64,000 nucleotides of DNA, taken from contig JADKHO010000004.1 in assembly GCA_016721765.1 (NCBI GenBank), forward strand, positions 248,001 to 312,000, read 5' to 3'. Origin of the DNA: Bacteroidota bacterium. GTDB taxonomy: Bacteria; Bacteroidota; Bacteroidia; UBA4408. Made by a program: the position numbers and the translations under genes. Below, piece by piece: positions 26,491 to 34,619 of the stretch. Under the pieces are notes generated by a model. That model did not search any database. It had not been told where the DNA came from and worked only from the letters and a program-made list of their open reading frames with translations. How positions within the stretch are numbered: position 1 is the first letter of the stretch; every line of letters begins with the position of its first letter.

Positions 26491-27351
26491 TTAAACGTTA
26501 TCCATGAATGACTTTTCCACTTTATTGAAATAAATTATTCCAACAATCAGAATAACGATTGATACTATTCCACTATATGCCAAATGGGTATAATTTAATG
26601 ATCCGGTTCCCATAAAGGCATAACGAAAAGTTTCGATAATGGAGCTCATTGGATTTAAGGATAACACGAATTGTTTTTTTGGAGATAATATCGACATAGG
26701 ATAAATTACCGGCGTGGCATACATCAGCAATTGCACCCCAAAAGCTACCAAGAAGCGCAAATCACGGTATTTGGTGGTCATTGAGGAGATAATAATTCCT
26801 GAACCCAATCCTAAACAAGCCATAAAAAACACCAATACCGGCAACAACAAAATTGCATTGTTGATGTGTAAGTTAGCCCCATCCAAATTGAAATAAAAGT
26901 AAAATGCAAGGAAGAGTAAAAATTGAATTAGGTAAGTAACTAATGAGGATATTACAATGGATATAGGTACAGCCAATCGCGGAAAGTATACCTTGCCAAA
27001 TAACTGGGCATTTCCAATAAATGTGTTGGATGTTTTATTTAAACAATCGGCAAAATAATTCCAGCCTACCAGTCCCGAAAGGTAAAACAGCATTGGAGGT
27101 ACACCGTCGGTTGAAATTTTTGCGATGCTTCCAAAAATAATCGTAAAAGTAATGGTAGTTAATATCGGTTGAATGAGAAACCATAAGGGTCCAAGAATTG
27201 TTTGTTTGTAAACACTCACAAAATCTCTGCGTACAAACAGCACTATTAAATCGCGGTAACGCCACAATTCACGTAATCGTATATCCAATAGACTCACATC
27301 CGGCTTTACAACCAGTGTCCATTCCTCCGTATCGTTTGTTTGTTGCGACAT
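26491..27351 (-). CDS. wzm: polysaccharide ABC transporter permease
   Basis: 286-residue ABC-2 type permease with about six membrane helices, the amphipathic N-terminal interface RELWRYRDLIVLFVRRDF, and the TILGPLWFLIQP motif. It partners the ATPase 7 nt downstream. The frame continues upstream to 27450, but the ATG at 27351 (MSQQTNDTEEW) fits better: a strong promoter-like sequence lies at 27403-27432 inside the longer version. It is the first gene of the packed polysaccharide locus. Confidence 0.94.
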   Translation of the reverse strand: MSQQTNDTEEWTLVVKPDVSLLDIRLRELWRYRDLIVLFVRRDFVSVYKQTILGPLWFLIQPILTTITFTIIFGSIAKISTDGVPPMLFYLSGLVGWNYFADCLNKTSNTFIGNAQLFGKVYFPRLAVPISIVISSLVTYLIQFLLFLAFYFYFNLDGANLHINNAILLLPVLVFFMACLGLGSGIIISSMTTKYRDLRFLVAFGVQLLMYATPVIYPMSILSPKKQFVLSLNPMSSIIETFRYAFMGTGSLNYTHLAYSGIVSIVILIVGIIYFNKVEKSFMDNV

Positions 27352-27402
27352 AAATTTTAATAGCACAAAAGCGGGTGAATTACCCTTCTTTTTAAGCGGC
27401 TG

Positions 27403-27432
27403 CAAATGTAACAAAATTAATCGCCAAAACAA
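27403..27432 (-). promoter_or_regulatory. Bacteroidota-type promoter of the polysaccharide operon
   Basis: On the minus strand, TTG (27432-27430), a 19-nt spacer and TACATTTG (27410-27403) followed by CAG: both elements of the TTG-N19-TAnnTTTG consensus at correct spacing. The predicted start near 27400 gives a leader of about 50 nt to wzm. It is the best promoter I see in the locus, whose downstream genes are mostly 0-20 nt apart. Confidence 0.65.
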
Positions 27433-27502
27433 GTGATGAAAACCGCACAACTAGTGTTTAAAGCTGCACTCGTTGAATGCACAAAAATGCGCATACAGTT
27501 GC

Positions 27503-29059
27503 CTATTCAAATAGCTTCTCTGCCATCTTTTGAGCTACTGATTTTTCCATGTTGTTATGCACAATTGGAGTGGGTGTAGTTTGAAGCGAAGTAAGCATAA
27601 AACTTTCTAAGCTTTTTATGGAATTGATGTGATGAATTTTTTCCTGATCAGCATATACCAGCAACGATTTTTCACTAAATTCGAAGGTTACAGAGGGTAT
27701 CCCAAACCAACTCGCTTGAAGTGAAACGGTTGAGGCAAAAGAAATAGCCAAATTAGAATGAAGCAGCAAATCGAATAAGGCCGGGGCTGATTTTTCCTTA
27801 AAATTGGGAAGCAAAATCATGCGTTCATGGCTAAACGGAATGCTATGTTTTTCGCCCGGATGAAGCCGCACCAATACGATTAAATTAGCATCCTTGGTTA
27901 AACAATCCAACAAAAGATTTTCAACATCAATTTGCTCCATATAGTAGGTCGGGGAACTAAAAAGTGCAATTACTTTTTTTCCCGCTAATAATCCCTTCCA
28001 TTGCTCTAAAGTACCAGAATACACATGTTCCCTTGCAATATCCTCCATTAAATGCCCGGTTATGGGAAAATTTTGTTCAGATTGATTTGAAATGGATGCG
28101 AGCATTTTTTGCATACGAACATCGTGCATAAACCAATATTCAAAATTGGTAAAACTGTTAATCAAATCTTTGGTTTTAGTACCATTCATAAAGTTATAAC
28201 TCTTCACTTTGTGCATTTTCGCTACTAATCCGGATACAATACCCTCACCTTCATTTTCGCTGGCGCAAAGTAAAAATCCACGTACACCATTTTGTGCTAA
28301 TGCTTTAAATTCACTCATTGCGGTAATTTGTTTGCGCTTGGTAAAAAGCAACAGATTTAAAAACCGAATCTGACAGTTGAATATACTTTTCAAAAACTTG
28401 AATGAATCACCCATAAAAAAGGCATTCTCATAGCTTAATGTGGAACATTTAATTTTTTGCAGTTGCTCGTTTGCTAAAATTTTTGACGGCTGCTGTGCAA
28501 GTGCCGACTGGTAGATTACTGCCCTAGTTCCTAGCACGTCAAAGAGTTTCCCAAAATAAGCAATACTCACAACTGAATTTACACGCACGGCGAGTTTACC
28601 CTTAAGCCCTTCCCCATTCAAAATGCCTTTACACCATTTTACAGGTTGAAACAAATGCAGTAAAAATTTAAAATAATCCATCAGCGGATTATTTTTGGCA
28701 TCCAATTTAATTATGGTTGTTGATTTATTGCTAATCTCAAGGCATTTTTGTTCAATTAAATTATCCATGATTAAAGACCAATAAACATCCTTTAAAATGG
28801 CTTGCTTTAAATCATAAGATTGAAATTGAAAAAGCTTAGGATTGCGCTGTTCGAGGCCATCTAATTGCATTTTTACTTTATTCCAAGCATAATTTTTTCC
28901 CTCCGAAGTAAGCTTACTGGTATCATGCAATTTAAAACCCATGAGGCTTGTTTCGTCAAGCTGTGCATCCATCATGTGAAAAACCAAATCGCTTACACCT
29001 GCAGCTTTAGCTCTAGTTAACACCACAGCATTTAGTTCGTAAGAAGTCCCAACTTTCAT
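27503..29059 (-). CDS. GT-B-like surface polysaccharide biosynthesis protein
   Basis: 518 residues from ATG 29059 (MKVGTSYELNAVV). The C-terminal half has a UDP-sugar-binding-like pattern, LIVLVRLHPGEKHSI followed by LLLHSNLAISFASTVSLQASWFGIP, shared by capsule/CDP-glycerol transferases and related GT-B proteins. The N-terminal half is not recognised. No signal peptide or membrane helix is clear. It lies 151 nt upstream of wzm on the same strand and probably belongs functionally to the glycan locus, but the wzm promoter lies in between. Confidence 0.6.
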   Translation of the reverse strand: MKVGTSYELNAVVLTRAKAAGVSDLVFHMMDAQLDETSLMGFKLHDTSKLTSEGKNYAWNKVKMQLDGLEQRNPKLFQFQSYDLKQAILKDVYWSLIMDNLIEQKCLEISNKSTTIIKLDAKNNPLMDYFKFLLHLFQPVKWCKGILNGEGLKGKLAVRVNSVVSIAYFGKLFDVLGTRAVIYQSALAQQPSKILANEQLQKIKCSTLSYENAFFMGDSFKFLKSIFNCQIRFLNLLLFTKRKQITAMSEFKALAQNGVRGFLLCASENEGEGIVSGLVAKMHKVKSYNFMNGTKTKDLINSFTNFEYWFMHDVRMQKMLASISNQSEQNFPITGHLMEDIAREHVYSGTLEQWKGLLAGKKVIALFSSPTYYMEQIDVENLLLDCLTKDANLIVLVRLHPGEKHSIPFSHERMILLPNFKEKSAPALFDLLLHSNLAISFASTVSLQASWFGIPSVTFEFSEKSLLVYADQEKIHHINSIKSLESFMLTSLQTTPTPIVHNNMEKSVAQKMAEKLFE

Positions 29060-29176
29060 TCCTAAAATCAAATTTATTGGAGGGCAAAATAAGTACTTTA
29101 TTGCTCCGGATTTGCTTTTTTTGTTTAAAAAATAGTTATTTGCGCTATCTACCTTATCGATTTAACAATCTCCGAA

Positions 29177-29650
29177 GTGCTTTTTAACACCGCGAATATT
29201 ACCATATTTATTTGTTTACTACTTATTAATCTGAGTGTTATACTGCTTAGCAATAGAAAAAGGCGATACGGACTTTTTCCTGCAAAATTGTTTTTGTTTC
29301 TTTTTGTATTACTGTGGATAGGCAAAGTTGTAGTCTATTTTTATGTCGATAAAAAAGTACAGGATGTGCGTTTTAGTGAAATACAAGTTTTGAGTAATTT
29401 TAAAAATTACAATTCAGGAGCGAATAATTATGGATATGTTGGAAAGGGATTAAAAACGAGCAGTATTCGTTCTATTTTTTATCTTCGATACATAATTCGT
29501 ATTACAATGATACAATCTATAATTGCCACCCTGCTTTCGCTTTATGGTTTGATAGCTGTATTTAAACGAAATGAATTTTATCTTAAAATGCTTGCATTGC
29601 ATAGCCTTGGCATGCTTTTTTGTTTGGGCATGGAACTAAATATTGTGTGA
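29177..29650 (+). CDS. small membrane protein of unknown family, tandem paralogue 1
   Basis: 157 residues (from GTG 29177) with four predicted membrane helices (about 5-22, 33-52, 108-128, 138-155) and a basic NRKRRYG motif after helix 1. It is clearly paralogous to the next gene: shared LLINL.....S.RKRRYG, RY.IR...IQSIIA and a LY/FGLI.V..RN.FY motif. Alignment puts the partner's ATG opposite ATC at 29168, so the original start may have been lost here. Function not recognised. It diverges from the glycan gene upstream. Confidence 0.6.
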   Translation: MLFNTANITIFICLLLINLSVILLSNRKRRYGLFPAKLFLFLFVLLWIGKVVVYFYVDKKVQDVRFSEIQVLSNFKNYNSGANNYGYVGKGLKTSSIRSIFYLRYIIRITMIQSIIATLLSLYGLIAVFKRNEFYLKMLALHSLGMLFCLGMELNIV

Positions 29651-29705
29651 TTCAAGGAATAACTTGACAGCATACTAAAAAACAAGTTTTTACTAGCGAA
29701 TAAAA

Positions 29706-30188
29706 ATGTTAGAAGATATATTTAACATACAAAACCTTCTTATTTTTTTGGCTTTGGTATTGATTAATTTACTAATGCTGCGTTTTAGTAAACGAAAGCG
29801 TAAGTATGGCATATATCCATCCGGTGTATTTATTTTTTTGTTCGTTGCATTTTTAGGAGCCGTTGTTTATCATCTCGCAAACGATAAAAGCGATCGAACA
29901 AAGCTTCCCGGGGAAGTTGTAATAAATAAAACCTATGGGAAACCAAAATATCAAGCCGAATTAAAACGTAAATTATATGTAAAAAATGCTTCCTATGAAG
30001 TAAGTAATTTGACGCGCTTTATGCATTATTCACTTCGTTTTTCGACAATCCAATCCATAATTGCTTTATTCTTTGCATTTTTTGGACTTATCTCCGTATA
30101 TAATCGAAATGGATTTTACTACCGCATGATGGTTGTTCACATACTTGCCATTATTATGTGTTGTATTACCGAAGCGAGTATTGTTTAA
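29706..30188 (+). CDS. small membrane protein of unknown family, tandem paralogue 2
   Basis: 160 residues with four predicted membrane helices (about 9-27, 37-55, 108-129, 138-155) and a variable, charged loop of about 50 residues between helices 2 and 3. The core motif IQSIIA in helix 3 and KRKRKYG after helix 1 are shared with the preceding gene. Its stop codon overlaps the stop of convergent fumarylacetoacetase (TTTAA, shared bases 30185-30188). I do not recognise the family; a proper ATG and full-length alignment make it more likely functional than its partner. Confidence 0.7.
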   Translation: MLEDIFNIQNLLIFLALVLINLLMLRFSKRKRKYGIYPSGVFIFLFVAFLGAVVYHLANDKSDRTKLPGEVVINKTYGKPKYQAELKRKLYVKNASYEVSNLTRFMHYSLRFSTIQSIIALFFAFFGLISVYNRNGFYYRMMVVHILAIIMCCITEASIV

Positions 30189-31459
30189 CTTGTAGCCGCT
30201 AATACCTTTGCTTTTGCTTCACCAAAACCAACTCGTATTCCATCTTTTTCGCAATAACCTTTAATGATCACCGTATCCTGGTCCAAAATAAATTTGCGTT
30301 CAGTTCCATCGGGCATTGTAATTGGCTTAGTGCCGCGCCAGGTAAGTTCCAACATGGAACCATAGGAATCGGGCGTAGCGCCACTTATGGTTCCGGAGGC
30401 ATACAGGTCGCCAATTTGCATGTTGCATCCGTTACTTGCATGATGCGCCAATTGCTGGTTCATACTCCAATACATGTATTTAAAATTGGAAGTACTTACT
30501 ACCATTTCATCCCCTTTTTCGGGTTGAAGAATTACTTGTAAATGAATGTCGATATTATTGTTACCTGTTCCTTGCAAATAGGGCAATACAGACGGTTCCT
30601 GTGTAGGTTGAGCAACTCTAAAAGGCTCTAAAGCTTCCATGGTAACAATCCAAGGAGATACAGTACTTGCAAAGTTCTTCGCCAAAAAAGGTCCTAAGGG
30701 AACATATTCCCAAGTTTGCATATCGCGCGCGCTCCAATCGTTAAAAAGCAACATTCCAAAAATATACTCATTTGTTTTATCCATTGGAATGGTTTCTCCG
30801 AGTGCCGTTTCCTTCCCAACAACAAAAGCCATTTCGAGCTCAAAATCGAGCATTTTTGTTGGACCAAAAGTTGGCAATTCCGCATCAGCTGCTTTGGTTT
30901 GGCCATTAGGGCGATGAAAATTTGTTCCTGAAACACAAATGCTGGAAGCCCTTCCATGGTAACCAATAGGAATGTGTCGCCAATTGGGCAAAAGTGCATT
31001 CTTTGGATCTCGAAACATAGTCCCCACATTGGTTGCATGCTCAATACTTGAATAAAAATCGGTGTAGTTGGATACTTTTATCGGGAGTTGCATATCAGCC
31101 AGGGTACTGTCTTTAAGCACCTGCATTTGGTGCGCTTCATTTGCTTTTAATTTAGATGAAGCATCACTGAAAAGTTCAATTAGAATAGCTCTTATACGAT
31201 TTGTTTTCTCTTTTCCGAGTGAAATAAAATCGTTTAAATAACGATTTACAAAAACCGATTGCTCAATTCTTAATTCACTAAAATAGCCCAGTGAATTTAA
31301 TGCCGCTAAATCGATCACATAATTCCCAATTATTGAACTTGCGTGATACGCACCGGTACTTGATTTGCTAATTCCAAACGGAATATTATGAATGGTAAAA
31401 TCACAATCCGCCGAATATGGAATCCAGCTTGTATGTGGAGATAAATGTGTATTGCTCAT
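30185..31459 (-). CDS. fahA: fumarylacetoacetase
   Basis: Last enzyme of tyrosine/homogentisate breakdown, hydrolysing fumarylacetoacetate to fumarate and acetoacetate. 424 residues: N-terminal SH3-like domain (IPFGISKSSTGAYHASSIIG), then the FAH catalytic domain with YTDFYSSIEHATNVG, LDFELEMAFVVG (metal-binding acidic residues), LFNDWSARDMQTWEY, LGPFLAKNFASTVSPW and the closing GDLYASGTISG. No other tyrosine-degradation gene is adjacent. A near-consensus -7 element (TAATTTAG) lies about 25 nt upstream. Confidence 0.96.
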   Translation of the reverse strand: MSNTHLSPHTSWIPYSADCDFTIHNIPFGISKSSTGAYHASSIIGNYVIDLAALNSLGYFSELRIEQSVFVNRYLNDFISLGKEKTNRIRAILIELFSDASSKLKANEAHQMQVLKDSTLADMQLPIKVSNYTDFYSSIEHATNVGTMFRDPKNALLPNWRHIPIGYHGRASSICVSGTNFHRPNGQTKAADAELPTFGPTKMLDFELEMAFVVGKETALGETIPMDKTNEYIFGMLLFNDWSARDMQTWEYVPLGPFLAKNFASTVSPWIVTMEALEPFRVAQPTQEPSVLPYLQGTGNNNIDIHLQVILQPEKGDEMVVSTSNFKYMYWSMNQQLAHHASNGCNMQIGDLYASGTISGATPDSYGSMLELTWRGTKPITMPDGTERKFILDQDTVIIKGYCEKDGIRVGFGEAKAKVLAATS

Positions 31460-31623
31460 TATTTTGTTTTGAGCTGCTAAATTAGAGTTTTAGATTAAGA
31501 ATGGATAATTTCATCAAAATTTACAAGACAAAACAATTCTCAATTTTGCTTAATTTAGAGCCATTACCTTAATTCAAATTATACGCATCCTGTCAATAAT
31601 TCACTTTTAGAAAAGCTAAAAAA

Positions 31624-32622
31624 ATGAACGAGCCTCTGCCCTTTAGTTGCGATTTGCATTGTGATTTACTCAGCTATTTGCAAGAAGCACCTCATCCGGA
31701 TCCAACCAAAAAGGAAGGGATTGGGAGTAATTTTCCGGCTTTGGCAGAAGGAAATGTAAAACTTCAGGTGATGGCCATTTACACTGCAACTCAAACGGGT
31801 AGCACTCAATTGGCATTGGGGCAAGCAAAGATGTTTCAAAATTTATTCGAAAAATATCCTGCTTTACTAAACAGGGCAACAGCAGCGGAAGCAATACGTC
31901 AACTACCCAAAACGCACAAATTAACTTGTGTGGCAGCCATCGAAAATGCCTCAGGCTTTTGTGAAGAATCAGAGCACTTGGATGCTGGATTTAAGAAGTT
32001 GGAAAAATTAATAGAAATTACGCAAAGGATACTTTATATTGGACTTACCCATCACGGTGAAAACCGGTTTGGCGGTGGAAATACTACACATATTGGGTTA
32101 AAAGACGATGGCAGAAAGTTGCTCGACTATTTACACGATAAAAAAATAGCGCTTGATTTTTCGCATACTTGCGATAAGCTGGCGGATGACATGTTGAATC
32201 ATATTTCTAAATATAATTTGGATATCCCCCTCTTAGCAAGCCATTCCAATTTCAGAAAAGTTTTTCCACATGCACGAAATTTAACGGATGATTTGGCTAG
32301 AGAAATAATTAAACGAAAAGGTTTAATTGGAATGAATTTTTTGAGGGCATTTTTAAATGACAAGGATCCGCAAGCACTATACGATCACATTCAACATGGG
32401 CTAGAATTAGGCGGTGAGCACACAATTTGCTTTGGCGCCGATTATTTTTACACGGATAGTCATCCAGATCAAAGTAGAAAACCCTTTTTTAATCCTGAAC
32501 AAGCCGACGCAGCCTGTTATCCGTCAATTTTAGAAAAGTTAACTCAGCGGTATTCGCCCGAACAAGTGCATAAAATAAGCAACAAAAATGTGCTTGACTT
32601 TATTCAAAGAATTTGGTCATAG
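31624..32622 (+). CDS. membrane dipeptidase-like metalloenzyme (peptidase M19)
   Basis: 332-residue M19 (renal dipeptidase) family protein: zinc ligands His12 and Asp14 in CDLHCDLL, the bridging Glu in AAIENASG, later histidines in LDFSHT and LLASHSNFR, and the closing acidic FGADYFY. No signal peptide is evident, so it is probably cytoplasmic. It likely hydrolyses dipeptides. It is a single gene between fumarylacetoacetase (divergent) and the DUF4153 gene (convergent). Confidence 0.88.
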   Translation: MNEPLPFSCDLHCDLLSYLQEAPHPDPTKKEGIGSNFPALAEGNVKLQVMAIYTATQTGSTQLALGQAKMFQNLFEKYPALLNRATAAEAIRQLPKTHKLTCVAAIENASGFCEESEHLDAGFKKLEKLIEITQRILYIGLTHHGENRFGGGNTTHIGLKDDGRKLLDYLHDKKIALDFSHTCDKLADDMLNHISKYNLDIPLLASHSNFRKVFPHARNLTDDLAREIIKRKGLIGMNFLRAFLNDKDPQALYDHIQHGLELGGEHTICFGADYFYTDSHPDQSRKPFFNPEQADAACYPSILEKLTQRYSPEQVHKISNKNVLDFIQRIWS

Positions 32623-32670
32623 GCCCTTTTAAAAGGAAGAAAAGAATGCCTGTCTTGAAAATTGTCCGGT

Positions 32671-34476
32671 TCAATTTTTCTTAACAAAAATAGATACCGA
32701 ATAATTGTTCAATTTTAGTTTTGAATCTTCTTTGATGCCGTTCAATTGCTTTACAAACACTCGTGCTGAAAATTCGGTGCATGTTTTATCCAAGGTCATT
32801 TTCGCAGCAGGTACAGAAGTTGAATTACTATTTTCAGTAGTATTTAAATCCTTCAGCAAACTTTTTAATTTAAATTCAAGTACAGCTGCATTTAATTTAA
32901 TTCGAAGATTTTCACTTGATGCAATAAAAGTATAGGTATCGCTCTGAAGAACGTGTTGGCGTGAAACTTCTTCACCATTGTATTCCAAATTGGGAATAAA
33001 TAATTCATATCCATTAACATCCATAATAGTGTCGCTTTCGCCGAAGTAGTTAAAATGCTCATACTGTATGTCCTCGTATTTTGAAACATAAGAAAGCCCC
33101 AATACATCCATAATTTTTTTGGTTTGCTCATAATGATTTTTTGAAGCTTGCAAGGAATCAGCTTTCATTAAAGAATCGAGCGAAATAGTTGTATAGTCTT
33201 GCATAGATTGATAGCCGTGCGTTTCAACCATATAGCTTACAACGGATGAAATTTCCTTGGCATCCTCATGCCCGATTTTTTGCTCAGAACGAATGGCTTT
33301 GTCGCCCCTTAGTCGATGATTTTTTTGCAACAATTCTTTCAAATGTCTCTGCTGACTTTTTTCAGAAACCGAAAAGGCGCCCCAAGGTCCAAACGAACTA
33401 AGCACTGCAATGATGCAGAGAGTTAAGGGAACTAATTTGATGCTTTTACTTTTTGAAAAAAGAAAATAACTGGCAATAAAAAGCAGCCAAAGCGCAAGCA
33501 GCAAAACAAAATAGCGGGGTTCAGTAATGCCATAATCGCTAATTCTACGCTTAATTGCAAAGAATAGCAAAAGAATTAAGGGAAAAATTGCAACGTAAAA
33601 AAAGCGTGAATACACCGGAATCCATTTGTTTTTTTCGTCTTCCCTTACCGGATGAATAAGTAAAAGCGATAAAATTCCTGCAATAGAAAAGCACAAAACC
33701 AAATAAGAAACCCAACCATCCGGCCATTGCTTTTGCACCAAAATTTTAGCCATATAGGAATAAAGAATAATCAGGTAAACCGTAATAAGCGGCAATAAAA
33801 TATATTGGGTAAATATTTTTAAGCCTTTGGGATAATCACGTTTTGATTCAAGGTTAGCAACCTCTTCCGGGAAACCGCTCAGAAAAAACCAAGTATTAAA
33901 AATGGAGGCAATACAAACCCATAAATATCCATAAGCTTTACCATCAATTTTAACTTTAAATAATTGGTCAATTGCCACTATAGCCAAGGACAATCCAACA
34001 AACAACACACCTGAATACAGCACAGATAAACAAATGCGTAAGAAAATACTTTTGTTGTATTGCCAAAATCCGTTAATCTCATTTTTTCTTAGAAAAGGCA
34101 GCACCGAAATAAGCAAGTGCAGCGCAATTGAGTATAAGGCAAAACGCAAGGTACTTTGTGCTGCAAAATAATTGGGAAGATAAAAATAGAAAAGCGCCAA
34201 AATAGCAAGCGTCAATAAAGACAATCCCACTCTTGTGCTTTTATTCCAATTCATTCGTTCAGCAAAAACCGGCAAAGCTATAAACGCCAACATGCCCAAA
34301 TAACAAGTGAGTAGCAAATTAAAAAGATAATGATACTTGCCCTCAGGATTAATATTACCCTGAATGAAATAAATAATTATAGAGGCAGCACAAACACTAA
34401 AAAGAAGCGCAAAAGGAAAGCGTAAAAAAGTATGTAGGGTTTTTCCAAACAAGGTTTGCAAAGAAGGAATTTTCAT
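32671..34476 (-). CDS. DUF4153-type polytopic membrane protein
   Basis: 601 residues from ATG 34476. Residues 1-370 carry about ten to eleven membrane helices in the arrangement of DUF4153 proteins. The remainder is a soluble region outside the membrane (YVSKYEDIQYEHFNYFGESD and following). The frame extends 33 codons upstream, but the shorter start places MKIPSLQTLF directly ahead of the first helix. Function unknown for the family. It diverges from the pullulanase gene. Confidence 0.7.
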   Translation of the reverse strand: MKIPSLQTLFGKTLHTFLRFPFALLFSVCAASIIIYFIQGNINPEGKYHYLFNLLLTCYLGMLAFIALPVFAERMNWNKSTRVGLSLLTLAILALFYFYLPNYFAAQSTLRFALYSIALHLLISVLPFLRKNEINGFWQYNKSIFLRICLSVLYSGVLFVGLSLAIVAIDQLFKVKIDGKAYGYLWVCIASIFNTWFFLSGFPEEVANLESKRDYPKGLKIFTQYILLPLITVYLIILYSYMAKILVQKQWPDGWVSYLVLCFSIAGILSLLLIHPVREDEKNKWIPVYSRFFYVAIFPLILLLFFAIKRRISDYGITEPRYFVLLLALWLLFIASYFLFSKSKSIKLVPLTLCIIAVLSSFGPWGAFSVSEKSQQRHLKELLQKNHRLRGDKAIRSEQKIGHEDAKEISSVVSYMVETHGYQSMQDYTTISLDSLMKADSLQASKNHYEQTKKIMDVLGLSYVSKYEDIQYEHFNYFGESDTIMDVNGYELFIPNLEYNGEEVSRQHVLQSDTYTFIASSENLRIKLNAAVLEFKLKSLLKDLNTTENSNSTSVPAAKMTLDKTCTEFSARVFVKQLNGIKEDSKLKLNNYSVSIFVKKN

Positions 34477-34619
34477 ATCAACGAGATTAGGGTGAACAAA
34501 TATGCTGATTTTTATAGCTACAAAAGAAGACAGAAATTGGAAACGGATTAAATCGAAAATTAGTATGCGGAACAAGCGAAAGATATTTTCTAATTTGCGC
34601 CACTTTTAAATCGGTAACT

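Noticed and set aside
32625..32636. CCTTTTAAAAGG palindrome after the dipeptidase gene
   Set aside because: It has no loop and no T-run and is within what AT-rich DNA gives by chance.
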